The notes: generated from the letters alone by a model not told the origin. Positions 48,430 through 60,500 are shown, counted from the first letter of the stretch. The stretch is DNA of 64,000 nucleotides from Garcia nutans (GCA_947685225.1 CANTUV010000007.1:10436501-10500500); one strand, 5' to 3'. Numbers and translations: made by a program.

Positions 48430-49362
48430 TAATTATCTCTTTGGAATTTGATGGAAGAATTATCATATGAGATGGTGGTTAAAGTGGGCTTCTTGTGCCA
48501 CTTGATTTGGCAAAATTGTAACAAGTTTTTCTATGAAACTACTTATTTTAATCATATTGCTATTGTTTTCGCAACTTCGAATTGGTTGGCGGAGCTTCCA
48601 AATACACATACTACAATTCAAAATGAAGTTTCTCCTATAACCTCTTTCTCATGGCATTCCTCAGCTGCAAATGTGGTAAAAAAAAATAATGATTTAGGTT
48701 TTTTGGATGAGGCAAATATGGAACTTGGTTGAATATTTCGAGATTCTGCAGGTTAAATCTTAGCATGCATTTATAAAAGATTATTGGCAAATTAAAACTC
48801 CTATACACTTAAGCTATTACCATTAGTTTTGGGCTAAAAGCTACTTGGAATACCTGTTTCTCAAAAATTGAAGTCCAAAGTGATTACAAAGTAGTAGTTA
48901 TTAATAAGCTTATCGACAATTTAAAATAGTTAACTTAGTTGGTTAAGTAGGACTGAGCAAATGGGTAAGGGTACAAATTCAAATTTTATTAAATACTTCT
49001 TGAAAAATGGACAAAGATCCTTAACTTGCGATCTAAGTTTTGGATAAAATTAATACTATATTTAGACCGTTAAATAAATATGAGTGAAAATACCTATGGA
49101 AAAAAAAAAAAGCTCATCGACAAAGTGTAATAAGGAAACGAACTTGGTATGACCATGAATAATTGTCATACTCTTAGCAATAATTTTTCCATTTGTACTT
49201 GGTCTTTTGTGCCTAGAGTTGATAATATAATTAGCCAAATTCACTTTCTTTTTGGATGATAAATTGTATTAGGTGGAAGAGTTTTACTTTTCTTAAGCAT
49301 TCTCTTTCTGCTAATTGGTTTGGTTTGAGCAATGAAAACTTTGATTATAAAAAAAAAAAAAT
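48430..49362 (+). pseudogene. L1-type LINE 3' relic ending in poly(A)
   Basis: Plus-strand frames resemble the RNase H end of plant L1 ORF2: GFLCHLIWQNCNKFFYE (about 48490-48540), an LGLKATWNTCFSKIEVQSDY block (about 48830-48885), CTWSFVPRVDNI near 49195-49230 and LSANWFGLSNENFDY near the end. An A-run follows at 49350-49361. One open frame (48448-48732) is only part of this relic. Confidence 0.65.
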
Positions 49363-50860
49363 AAAAGGAGTTTTAACAAGTGGAAACTTTTTTTTTCTTT
49401 TCTTTTTTGAATTAAGAAGTTGAAACTTCATTAATAATACACATACTTTACTTTTGACATGAAGATCGAAATTCTAAAACATTACCAAAAGCGAATCAAG
49501 AGATACATCATGGCACTGAAAAAGGTTTATTTTTATTTTTATTTTAAAGAAGGTGGCTAAAAATTCTGTCTCCATTTCAAAGTCCTTTTTCTTACACTTG
49601 CAAGTCCAATTCCTAATGCTTTTTTGATTGATAATTCAAAATTTTCAGTTTTCAACAACTAACCAAAGTCATATGTCAATTATAAAACACAAAGCATTCC
49701 ATTTTAAATGTTTCTATTTTCTTTATGTTTTATTCCAACTCTTTCTTCCCCCTCCCAACAAGAAATTCTATTCAGGCATTTCTGTGCTTTTTGTTCCTTA
49801 GTGGTAAAAGCAAAAAGTAAAAGCTTGTCTCCGTTTTGCTGAAATTGTATGAGATATAAACTTATCATTTATTATTACCAAATTTATCATATTCATTTTG
49901 AGTTTTACAATACCAGAAAGCGGGAATCAAATATAAATCTCAGCGTATCATACCCATTTAAAATCACTATTCCTTTCTTTTTTTATTATATGATTATATG
50001 GTTTTTAAGGTAAATTTCATAAATTAAGAACATATTTAATAAGGTTTTATTAATTTAAAAATAAAATGATTTAATATTAATAGCACCAGTAATTATGGGT
50101 GAATACTTTAATTAAGCTGTTTAATAAATATAATTAAAATAAAAGTTAAATTTTAAAAAAAATGTAATATTGGTTTTTAAAACGTCAAATAAAAATGAAT
50201 TAATTTCAATATATCTTTAAAACATTAAATAAAAAATTATTATATACAAATTGATGGTGGAACTATTATTAGCAGTAATTATGGTTAAATGAGATTTGCA
50301 TCCCTGTAAAAAGAGAAGGGCAGCTATCACCTGTATGATCAACATTTCTAGGAAAGGTTTAAATGGGAACTTTTCCCTGTGTCTTCTACTAAGGACAGGG
50401 AAAGCTTCACTGGTTGTTTGTGAACGACATGTCGGCTAATAACCTAATACAATGGGCTCAAGACCATTTCTCTAGCAATGATAAAGTAAGGCTGCAATCA
50501 ACTCAAAAACTCGGTCTGGACTAACTCAATCCACATAATTAGGGCAGAATTTGGGTTAGTTTTTGACTTTTGAGTCCATATTTAAAATTTTTTGCGTTTT
50601 TTGCAAATTTATTAGAAAAAAACTTTATTGTTATAAAAATTTCAGAGTAAAAAAACTTCATCAAATATATTAGATTTTTTTTATCAATTAATATCAAATA
50701 CCAAAAATATATAATGAATTTATGTTTAATATAAATTAAATTTATTATACATAAACTATATAATTAATGATATTTTTTTCATATATTATAAATATATTAA
50801 TAATAACATATCACAAAAAATAAAAATATAGGTATAAAAATATAGAATTTGCATTAAGTA
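49363..50860. other. Intergenic DNA
   Basis: No gene is recognised. 50280-50480 is more complex (AAGAGAAGGGCAGCTATCAC) but has no sustained frame. 50490-50580 contains words like CTCGGTCTGGACTAACTC that recall the hAT MITE ends, without a visible partner. Confidence 0.3.
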
Positions 50861-51930
50861 TATATATATATATAGTATATATTTAATATATATGGAGTTT
50901 ACACTTAGTATATGAAGAGTTTATTAAACAAAAATTTTTATTGAAATAATTTATATCAACATTAAAGGATATAAACAATTCATACATTATCTAAATAAAT
51001 TTATATTAGCATTACAGAGAGCATTATAAATAATTCATATATTACAATTTATTAAAACAATAATATTGTTATCACAAAAAATAAAAACATATACCAATAT
51101 ATTATACAATTATATAAATTCACTTCGTATTGTTAGGATTGTGTTTCAAAATCATAATGAGATTTGGAATAAAACTTTTTTCTATATGGTATGTGTGAAA
51201 TATCTTAAATTGAGTGAAAGATTGTTTCTTATATAAGGTAAAATTTTTATTTTAATATTATCTTTAGTTGAGTTAAGATTGGTGGTGAGTAACATTATAA
51301 ATAGAATTATTATAGGAGAAGTTCTTTAAAGGTATTTGTTTAATCATGTAATTATCTTTTGCTTAATATTTAAGTAAATTTTATGTATTAGAAAGAGTTC
51401 GTTAAGGATGCTTTGTGATTTTATTTTAGACTTATAGTATAACTTGTAATTCTATGAGATTATATATGAGTACGATGGGTGAATTTGAGTTAAAGGTTTG
51501 AGTGTTATTCCTTTTTCTAAATTTTATATCTCTCTCTAATATGATTAATATGATTAGTGAATGTTTTTCTTCCATTTGTAGATATAGACTTACACCGAAT
51601 CATATAAAATTTATTATCTTCTCTATTTTTTTTTAATTTGTCATTGCATCTTCTATATAATTTTCAAATTAAATGTTGAATCGATCCTAACAAGTATATA
51701 TAGAGTTTACATATATAGAGAGTTTACACTATATAAAGAGTTTATTAAAAAAATGACATTATCTAAACAGTTTATATCAACATTACAAAGGATATAACAA
51801 TTCACATATCGTAATTCATTAGTGTAATAACATAATTATTATAAAAAATAAAATATCTATCAATATATTGTGCAAATATATAGTTTATACTTAGTTTATA
51901 TATAGTTTTCATAAACAACATATATCTAAA
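50860..51930. repeat. Minisatellite-like block split by a solo LTR
   Basis: Variants of GAGTTTACACTTAGTATAT, AAGAGTTTATTAAA, TTATATCAACATTA and AACAATTCATACATTA recur in the same order at about 50895-51000, partly at 51000-51060, and again at 51700-51830. The solo LTR at 51131-51692 sits between them. The units are too diverged for an exact period by eye. Confidence 0.55.
51131..51692 (+). mobile_element. Solo LTR, 562 bp
   Basis: It begins TGTTAGGATTG and ends CGATCCTAACA. TGTTAGGAT and ATCCTAACA are perfect 9-bp inverted ends with TG/CA. Flanking pentamers CGTAT and AGTAT differ at one base. The interior has a plant copia-LTR look near its 3' end (TTCCATTTGTAGATATAGAC). No second LTR or internal domain is seen. 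Confidence 0.75.
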
Positions 51931-52186
51931 GAAGCAGAGAAAGAAGACTGTTGTAATATTGGTGGTGCTGCTAACGCAATGGCAGATTACAAATCACACT
52001 ATCATCAATGTTATTGTCACAATTTTGAGTGAAAATGATATTACAAATCCAATTCACAATAAAAATCCCATTTCCATGCCAAAGAGCAATTAAAAAGAGA
52101 TTAAAAAAAAATTCAAAAAACCTTTGAAAATACCCAACATGGCTCACATCGAAGGTATATACTGTGATTTTTTCCATAGCCATAAA

Positions 52187-52624
52187 TGTTGGAAAAATCG
52201 CTATTTTTCCACCCCTCGGACCGTCTTTAAGCAGGAATAAATGAGAAAATAAAATAACAATTGAGAAATTAAAGAGAATAAAGACACAAAGATTTAACGT
52301 GAAAAACTCCCAAATGAAGAAAAACCACGGCCGTTGCCTAACAACAACCAAGAAAAATATTTACTATGTGAAAAATTGTTACAACCACAAATATAAAATA
52401 TTTTTCTACCCGACACTCAAAACACCCCGAATATTTATATTCTAAGAGACTCCAAGAGCTCAACTCTAATCTCTAATATAAAACACTTGTTGTGTTTTGG
52501 TGTATCTAAAACCTTAAGTATTAGTTTCTTTTTATAGAGGAAATCCCTCCCCTATTCTTCTTACATTCCTGATGTGGGATTGCAATACATCTCATTTTTT
52601 TTTTGTCAACTATCATGGCTAACA
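52187..52624 (-). repeat. 3' LTR of the compact copia element
   Basis: 438 bp, nearly identical by eye to 54122-54565. On the minus strand it runs from TGTTAGCCATGATAG to TTTTTCCAACA. Few differences separate the two LTRs (for example ACCCCTCGGACCG against GCCCCCTCGAACCG), pointing to a relatively recent insertion. Confidence 0.9.
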
Positions 52625-52984
52625 ATCTCCATCTTGACAAAAAATAATAAAAAAAATAACATTACCTTTTACCGACAATCATAATTCTAATAATAAGAAT
52701 TATCATACCCCACCATAAAAGAGTATCACCACTTGGAATTACTTCATCAACTCTAAGAATTTTTTCACCGGCCATGTCGGATCCCGCTAATAGTTTATGG
52801 TGCAACCCTCCTGTTGACTTTATCGAGAGTTCATTAGCCATCGACATAATTTTTCTACCACGCACCTTGCATCAACTGTCAATCAATGCAACGCACATTT
52901 TCGTGGACCAGCTACCAATAATCTGTCCTCTTCCATGATATCTCAACGGGTAGCAATCATGCCATGAGGACACACATCTCTCAA

Positions 52985-53778
52985 CTATAGAGAGAATGCA
53001 TCATCTCCTTCGCCACAGGAGATCACATTGGTAGCAACAACGTTAGAGCTTCTAGCTGAATCAGCTTCACCGTTCTGGCAATCCTTTCTCACATGTCCAG
53101 TTTGACCACAACCCAGCAGACAACCTTTCTCTTTCCGGAGCTTTTGTTCTTTTTCTTGCTACCGACAGACAAAGCTGAATCTTCATATGTTTTATTTTCC
53201 TTTTCATTCAATCTTATCTCCTCAGTAATTAACTTACTAACCACATCCGCATACACCACTTCCTTACTACTATATTTTAAAACATGCTTCATGTGCTCAT
53301 ATTTTGAAGGAAGTGACAGGATGAGTCGGAAAGCTTTATCTTCATCTTCGGTTCGCACTCCAAGAGTTTTCAACTCAGAAACGATACCGTTAAGGACACT
53401 CAGGTGATCTGATAGCCTTGTACCTTCCTCCATTTTCAACGTGTGAAATTGCTCTTTCAAATATAACCTATTGGATATATTTTTTCCTTAGTACAATTCT
53501 TCTAGTTTCTCCCACAGCTCCTTTGTCGTGGACAATCTAACCACATTAGCAAGAATATTTTTTGCTAGACACATGCGGATTTGACTTGCCGCCTTTAAAT
53601 CTAGCCCACTCCATTCTTCGTCGCTAATTTTGAATTTTTCTGAGTCTCAACTTGTCGGTTTACCTTGCAAAACCTTATGCAGTCCAGACTGGATCAACAA
53701 ATCTTTGACTTGCACTTGCCACAGTGCAAAATTTATTCTCCCGTCAAATTTCTCAATATCAAATATCATCGTCGACAT
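52985..53778 (-). pseudogene. copia gag (UBN2 type) with zinc knuckle, broken
   Basis: The minus-strand reading starts at MSTMIFDIEKFDG (ATG at 53776-53778). It continues with LWQVQVKDLLIQSGLHKVLQ, an IRMCLAKNILANV block, then LKEQFHTLKMEEGTRLSDHL and RLILSLPSKYEHMKHVLKY, which is a typical copia gag. A CCHC knuckle region lies at about 53080-53125. Two in-frame stops (near 53648 and 53490) and a one-base slip inside the knuckle break it. The frame ends at the stop at 52985-52987. Confidence 0.8.
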
Positions 53779-54121
53779 GCTTACTTTGTGCTAATAAAGG
53801 ACTAGAAATAAATAATTACACCAGGTAAATTCCCAGGTAAGAGGAGGAGTCACAATGGTCTCACTTAAAATTCACTTGCCTTAGACTAAATTCGTGTCGT
53901 TTGACAGAATTTACCTAGACATGTAATTATTTATCTCACCACCAATACTCAAGCACACCAAAGCAAAACGGCTCCACCTTTTCCAAAGCTCCACCAGTTT
54001 AAAAACAAAAATAATTTTTTAACAAAAATCTTTTCTGATGTGGAAGATCAGACCAAGCTGCAATCACAGAGCATACTAAGATTTTTGACAAAAATTATAA
54101 CACCTAAGCTCTGATACCACT

Positions 54122-54565
54122 TGTTGGAAAAATCGCTATTTTTCCGCCCCCTCGAACCGTCTTTAAGCAGGAATAAATGAGAAAATAAAATAACAATTGA
54201 GAAATTAAAGAGAATAAAGATACAAAGATTTAACGTGGAAAACTCCCAAATGGAGAAAAACCACGGCCGTTGCCTAACGACAACCAAGAAAAATATTTAC
54301 TATGTGAAAAATTGTTACAACCACAAATACAAAATATTTTTCTACCAGACACCCAAAACACCCCGAATATTTATACTCTAAGAGACTCCAAGAGCTCAAC
54401 TCTAATCTCTAATATAAAACACTTGTTGTGTTTTGGTGTATCTAAAACCTTAAGTATTGGTTTCTTTTTATAGAGGAAATCCCTCCCCTATTCTTCTTAC
54501 ATTCCCGATGTGGGATTGTAATACATCCCATTATATTTTTTTTTGGTCAACTATCATGGCTAACA
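54122..54565 (-). repeat. 5' LTR of the compact copia element
   Basis: Partner of 52187-52624 and adjacent to the primer-binding site. On the minus strand it contains a TATA-like CTATAAAAAGAAACC stretch (near 54460-54475), a plausible promoter for the element. Confidence 0.9.
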
Positions 54566-54673
54566 ATAAACACTTCCAGATATGAAATCTAATTTTACTT
54601 GTAGATCAAAAATCAATGACAGATCTACCAAAAAAAAAAAAGAGAACAAAGCAAGAGAAGAACATACGACTTT

Positions 54674-55142
54674 TAAGACTGTGCATGTAGCTCGTCGGTC
54701 CGAATGGCTGAGTTGGATAGAGTTTAAAAAAATTGGGTTGGACTTTGTGCTTGATAGGCAAACCCAATGCTACCTTGGGCATATAGTTCGGGTTGTACTT
54801 CGGGTCTGAGGATAAATACCTTAGGCCAGCCATACTCGACTCAAGGTATTTAAAAAATAAAATTAATTAATTATATTGATATTTATAAATAATTATATTA
54901 TTTTTTATGTATAATTCTATATATAATAAAAATTATAACATTAATAACTTAGAAATAACATGTAAAATATAAGAGAATTCAATAAAAATTATAATATTAA
55001 TCTTAAAAAATATATGTAATATTTTGGCTCGTCTAAATACCTGGCCCTTCAAGCTTCGAATCTCATTTTTGGCTAAAAGTATTTCGGGTTGGGCTGCGGG
55101 TAAGGGCCAAACCCGATCCAACTCTGTTCGTGCATAACCTTA
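54674..55142. mobile_element. hAT-type MITE, 469 bp
   Basis: The ends TAAGACTGTGCATG and (reversed) TAAGGTTATGCACG form inverted repeats. 8-bp flanks ACGACTTT (54666-54673) and ACGACTGT (55143-55150) differ at one base. GGGTTGG/CGGGTT-rich arms around an AT-rich core and the length match the element at 16990-17461, so I place both in one family. Confidence 0.75.
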
Positions 55143-55679
55143 ACGACTGTGATTAAGAAACTCACTTAAAATATTAAGAGAAAAAATAAATACAGTAGAG
55201 AAAGAGAAGAACAAAACAAGAGAATAATGAAAAAAAATAAAAATAAACAAAGCAAGAGAGATGCAATGTTCAAGAGCAACAAAGAAAAAACCCAAATGTA
55301 AAAACAAATAAAACCCCAAGAACACACGTAGAAAAAATGTAATTCAAAAAGGAAATTGCAAAAAAAAAAAAAACATAGCGATTTTAAAAGAAATACCAAA
55401 AATCTTTTAAAAAATAAAAAAATTTGTGTAAATGATTGAAATAATCTTGTTAAAAAAGACAAAATTAGATAAAAGTTGGTAAGGAACATAATTTTCCAAA
55501 AATTGTTTGAATGTCAAATTAAGTCTTGAATTTGCTTATAAAATATTAAACCAACCTGGGTATTTATTTATTTACTCAATACCAAAACATCGCTGTTGAA
55601 AGAAAAAAAAAAGAAAAAAAAATTGATCGGCATTTGGCACATGAGCGGCTCAATTATTAAAATTTGAGAAAATTATTTT

Positions 55680-55995
55680 CTCTGTCCTAAAATAATAGAA
55701 GTATTTTTTATTTATTTTAAAATATAATCTTATTATCTTGTTTAAATTATAATTATATTATAAATTAATTATTATATTCTTATTTAAAATATTTTATAAT
55801 CAATAATATTGTATTAATTATTTTATTTTAATCCAATTAACAGATATTTTAATTTTTATAATAATCAATAGCTATTTAATATAAATAGAGAATAAAAAAA
55901 TATAAATTATAAAAAAAGATTATTCATTAATTAAATAATTTAATTTTTTTTAATATATATGAGAAGATAAATATCTATATTATTTTGGGATAGAG
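55680..55995. mobile_element. Stowaway-like MITE
   Basis: CTCTGTCCTAAAATAATAGA at the left and, in reverse, CTCTATCCCAAAATAATATA at the right are inverted repeats of the CTCCCTCYRTCCC type. The core is AT-rich. Confidence 0.6.
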
Positions 55996-56919
55996 AAAGT
56001 TAAAAAAAAAATCTATATTTAAGTTTTTTTTTTTTTTTACTGCTGTAATGTTGTTATTTTTTTTTCTAAGTTTTTCCTTTTTAAAAATTAATTTTTACTT
56101 TTTCGTCTCTTTTTCCAATGTCAAAATATCCAACTCATAACATAATAATAGCTCTTTAGGTGAATTTTCTTCCATAATAATAATGATTATTAATAATAAC
56201 TATACTTTTTGCAAACTAAAATTCTATCTTTGAGAATCTACAAAACTTAGCTAGCTATCTCTCTTTCTTTTCCATCGAATGTAATTTATATTCTGTCATT
56301 GTAGTATTTTTTTTTAATCAGTACTTGGAGCAAGTGGAGTTTTCATGTTTAAAGTCAATAGTTTTAATAGTTATTTAATAGGCTTAAATACATATTTAAT
56401 CTCCTCAACTTATAACATTTAATTACTTTATCCTTAAACTTTCAATTTAATTATATAATATGATGTAGCAAAAAAAATTTTCAATATTTATTTTTTTATT
56501 TAATTTTAGTAGGAATATCGGATAATGCACCATTTTAGCATTTTATCTGTCTCTATGAATATTTTCTTTTCTTTTATATATATTTTTTTATTTTTGGTAG
56601 TATGTGACCTTTTAAATAAGTTTTTTTTTATATGTAATTAAGGTTTGTGTAACCCTAATTCTATATAATGTAACCTTTTAAAATGTGAAGAGGAGTTAGT
56701 TTTCAGAATTCAATAACATTTCTAAAGAGAAACTTTTCTCTCTTTTGTGTCTATTTACTTAGGTATTCTTAGACTAAATATGTTATAGCACCTTTATCCT
56801 TTGTTCATAAACTTTCGCTACATCAGTTGGTATTAGTGCCTAGTTCATTCCTGGATAGCTATGGCACTATAAAGACAACCAGGACAACGTATAGAAGAGG
56901 TTTATGAATATAATCTTAT

Positions 56920-57605
56920 GACTCACCTTACACAGTGTTTGTTCAGATGATGGAGGAACAGATGAGACAAATGATGGATTGGATAACGCAACGTATGATG
57001 CAGCTTATGGGAGATCATAATAGGGAGATTTCGGAAGACAATCACAAACTTGATCCTCTTGGAGATTTAGAAATTGATGAGGACTCGAGGATGTGAACCT
57101 TTTTAATGAATTTGAAACTGTTAATTAAGCGGCAATAGATGATTATTTAGAGAATTATTTTAAAGAACTAGATTCAGTTTTTTATGAATATAATGCTGAG
57201 ATGGAGGAAGTTGAAGAATTACAACCAATTTTTGATGACTATTGTGAGGAGATGGAGAAACTTAATGATTTACCAACATGTAATGAGCTCTTGGTGGTGC
57301 AAAGAATGATGACAACAACAATCAATGAGGAAGAAGCAAAAAAATTTGTTGGTAGTTATACAAACAATAGAAATCATCCAAATTAATAGGAACATATTTG
57401 CTGAAATATGTGAAACTGAAAGAACTGGAATCGGTTTTATATATTCTTTAATTTACCAACTATCAAGAAGTAACTTGATTTGGGAATCATTTCAATATTC
57501 TGTTGAAATTCAATAGCCATTTAAAGAGTTCAAGAAGTTGGTTAATGATGATTTCCCAGACAATTCACCACCTCTAAAGAGTATTGAATATGCCATAATA
57601 GTATA
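56920..57605 (+). pseudogene. gag/protease-region fragment, copy A
   Basis: Reads from a Met/Gln-rich gag start (EEQMRQMMDWITQRMMQLMG) through a Glu/Asp-rich segment with QPIFDDYCEEME and LLVVQRMMTTTINEEEAKKF. It then jumps to VNDDFPDNSPPLKSIEYAI. In plant Ty3/gypsy elements the acidic run with a VVQR motif precedes protease, and the LPPLR-I-H-like motif begins RT, so most of pol is deleted between them. Stops are present. Confidence 0.55.
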
Positions 57606-58428
57606 GTTATTGATTCTTCAACATTACAAAAGTCGAGGTTGAGTTTTTTTCAAGCAAGAGATAATGATGAAGCCAAAAAAAGAAAATAAGATTTCAATAT
57701 TCGTTTCCTTATTTACTTTTGGTAGGAATATCATATCAAAACATCATTTTAACAATGTGTTTGCCTCTATGAATTATTTTTTTATTTTTGGTATTTCATT
57801 GCCTTAAATAAGTTTTTTTTATATGTAATTAGGATTTGTATAACTTTAACTCTGTATAATGTAACTTTTTAGAAAGTGAAGAGCAGCTAGTTTTTCAGAA
57901 TTCAATAACAGTTCTAAAGAGAAACTTTTCTCTCTTTTGTGTTTATTTACCCGAGTATTTTTAGACTAAATAGATTATAATATCTTTACCCTTTGTTCAT
58001 AAACTTTTACTACGTTAATAAAATAGATTGCTAAAAATAGAATGCAATACATACATAGAAATAGAATAATCACTAAGTTAGATAAAATGCTAAAATGGTG
58101 TCTTGATATGATATTCTTACTAAAATTAAAGAAGAAAATAAATATCCGTATATTTTTAGATTGACTAAAAATCTTATTTTCTTTTTCTTTGGCTTCATCA
58201 TTCTCTCCTGCTTGGAAAAAACTGGACATTGATTTTGTAGTGCTAAATAATTAATAACTAAAAGGCTAAATTAATGACAAGTTCAGTACTCCTTAGAGGT
58301 GACAAATTATCTAACAAATCATCTTTAACCAATTTCTTGAACTCTTTGAATGATTGCTGGGTTTTAGTAGAATATTGAAATGATTCCTAAATCAGATCAC
58401 TTCTTGATGGTTGGTTAAAGGAAAACAT

Positions 58429-58975
58429 TTAACTGATTTTAGTACTTTCAGTTTCACATAATTCAACAAATATGTTCCCATTGATTTGGCTAATTCTACT
58501 ATTTGTAGAACTCATAGCAACCAATTTCTTCACTTTTTCCTCATTGATTATTGTTGTCATTATTCTTTGCACCACTAAGAACTCAGCACAAACTAGTGAA
58601 ACATTAAGCTCTATCCCCTCACAATAGTCATCAAAAACGGATTGTAATTCTTCAATTTCATCTATCTCATCATTATATTCATCAAAAATTAGTTCTAGTT
58701 CTTCAAAATAATTCTCCAAATAAGTATCTCGTGTCACTTGATTAGTAGTTCTAGCTTCATAAAAAGGGTTCACAATCTCAAGTTCCTTATTAATTTTCTA
58801 ATTTTCTAGAGGATCAAGTTTGTGGTTGACTTCTAGAATCTCCCTCTTCCAGTCTTCTATGAGTTGCATTATACACTCTGTTATCCAATCCATCATTTGT
58901 CTCGTCCATTCCTTCGTCATCTATTCAAGTTGTTGTTCAAAGTGAGCCATGTAATCAAGTTCATAAACCTCCTCT
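58429..58975 (-). pseudogene. gag/protease-region fragment, copy B
   Basis: Minus-strand counterpart of the copy A fragment. An open frame at 58773-58429 holds YLENYFEELELIFDEYNDEI, LQSVFDDYCEGIE and EFLVVQRIMTTIINEEKVKK. It is more open than copy A over this stretch but has no protease or RT. Confidence 0.55.
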
Positions 58976-59826
58976 ATATGTTGTCGTCATTGTCTTTATG
59001 ATGCCATAGCCATCCAAGAATGAACACGACTCTAATACTAAATGACATAGTGAAAGTTAATAAACAAGGAGTAAAAGCATTATAACATGTTTAGTCTAAG
59101 AATGCCTAAGTAAATAGACACAAAAGAGAGAAAAAATTTCTCTTTAGAACTACTATTAAATTCTCAAAACTACCTGCTCTTCACTTTCTAAAAATTTATA
59201 TTATATAGAGTTAGAGTTACACAAACCCTAATTATATATAAGAAAACTTATTTAAAAGGCAACAGACTCAAAAAATTAAAGAAAATACAGAAAAGGAAAG
59301 AAAATATTCGTAGAGGCAGACAAAATGCTAAAATGGTGCATTGATTCGATTTTTCTACCAAAATTAAATAAGGGAAAAATATTGAAATCTTATTTTTTTG
59401 GCTCCATCATAATCCCTATAAACTCGTATTTTTCATAACTTAAAAATACAAATTCGCTATAATATACAGAGTCATTAAAATATCTATTTGGTATAAAATA
59501 TATAAATATAAGGGGTAAAGTGATTATTATTAATTAATATATGTATTTTTTAGTACAAAATAGATAAATACATGAGCAAAGCGGTTAAAATGAAAGCTCA
59601 TGAGGTAAAGTAACTAAACGTTATAAGTTTATAGGGTTACATATGTATTTAACTTTACATATATATTATATATATATATTATGTGTATGTTATGTATAAA
59701 TTCTAATCACGTGTATAAATATATAAAGTTTTTTATTTGGAAATAATATATTTAAAAATGTTTACAAACTAAAAGGTGAGGAATCACTTGTACACCATTT
59801 GTTGAATTTGGCTTCGTTAATCAATA

Positions 59827-60100
59827 CTCCCTCTGTATCATGTTAATTGATGTTTTAGAATATTTCATACTTTTTAAGAAATTAACTAAAATTACTAATT
59901 TATCCTTAATTTTTAGTTAATTGCTTATCTCTTTAAAATGCCATTTTGAATTGTTGGAAAGATAATTATTAATAATAACATTAAATATTAATGGTAAAAT
60001 AGTAAATAATGTTAAAATTTAATCTTGATATTGTTGAATGTTAAATATTTTTAAACAAATCTAAAACTCTAAAATGACATACATTTTGAAACAGAGAAAA
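59827..60100. mobile_element. Stowaway MITE, 274 bp
   Basis: CTCCCTCTGTATCATGTTAA at the left and, in reverse, TTTTCTCTGTTTCAAAATGT at the right share most positions, and the similarity extends inward to ATGTTTTAGA / TCATTTTAGA. TA flanks both sides (59825-59826, 60101-60102). Confidence 0.7.
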
Positions 60101-60188
60101 TATATAATTATAACATTATTATTTGTGTAGTCTTAAAGTAGTTCATATGGGTATTGTTAATCATTATTAACATAATAAATAGAACAAA

Positions 60189-60500
60189 TATATATATACC
60201 CATGAACTTATATCATTTAATAATTTTGCCCTATGAGCTTTCATTTTAATAATTTTACCCTATGTTGTCTATTTTTTACTAATATATAATTATATTAACG
60301 AAAACTAGTTATTTTTGCCCTTTGTATTTATATATTTTATATTAAATAGATACGTTAGCATGACTCAATATGACTCAACGAATTTGTATTTATAAATTAA
60401 GAAAAATATGAGTTCATATGATTATATAATTAAACTAAAAGTTTAGATAATAAAGTAACTAAACATTACAAGTTCAGAGAGTTACGTATATATTTAGCCA
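60189..60500. mobile_element. Small member of the long-TIR family
   Basis: The right end in reverse reads GGCTAAATATATACGTAACT, then CTCTGAACTTGTAATGTTTA and GTTACTTTA. This is very close to the right TIR of the 15627-17570 element (GCTAAATATATACATAGCAC, CTCTAAACTTG). The left end (ATATATATACCCATGAACTT) is its inverted partner but has lost the outermost bases. Confidence 0.5.

Larger units (their letters stand above)
52187..54565 (-). mobile_element. Compact non-autonomous copia element (gag only)
   Basis: Two very similar LTRs (52187-52624, 438 bp; 54122-54565, 444 bp) begin TGTTGGAAAAATCGC and end ATGGCTAACA. A perfect 5-bp duplication ATAAA flanks the element (52182-52186 and 54566-54570). 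Inside the right LTR the minus strand has the primer-binding site TGGTATCAGAGCTTAGG (about 54103-54119), complementary to initiator tRNA-Met. A purine-rich AAGATGGAGAT precedes the left LTR. The 1.5-kb interior encodes gag only, with no protease, integrase or RT. Movement would have required proteins supplied by other elements. Confidence 0.9.
56461..59409. mobile_element. Inverted (tail-to-tail) pair of LTR retrotransposon copies
   Basis: Copy A (+): 5' LTR 56461-56825 (ends TGATGTAGC and GCTACATCA, perfect 9-bp inverted), a primer-site-like TTGGTATTAGTGCC, interior 56826-57664, 3' LTR 57665-58017. Copy B (-): 5' LTR 59409-59043, interior 59042-58201, and a 3' LTR cut short (58200-58018) that joins the end of copy A's 3' LTR. 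Both interiors carry the same acidic segment and LVVQR(I/M)MTT block. Copy A also keeps an FPDNSPPLKSIEYAI block like the start of Ty3/gypsy RT. The outer flanks TAATA and TAATC look like one target-site duplication around the pair. Confidence 0.75.
56381..59655. mobile_element. Long-TIR element split by retrotransposon insertion
   Basis: The left arm (56381-56460: TTAAATACATATTTAATCTC, CTCAACTTATAACATTTAAT) matches in reverse the right arm (about 59560-59655: TTAAATACATATGTAACCCT, AACTTATAACGTTTAGTTAC). The arms resemble the TIRs at 15627/17570 and 60189/60500. The interior is interrupted at 56460/59410 by the inverted retrotransposon pair. Confidence 0.55.
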
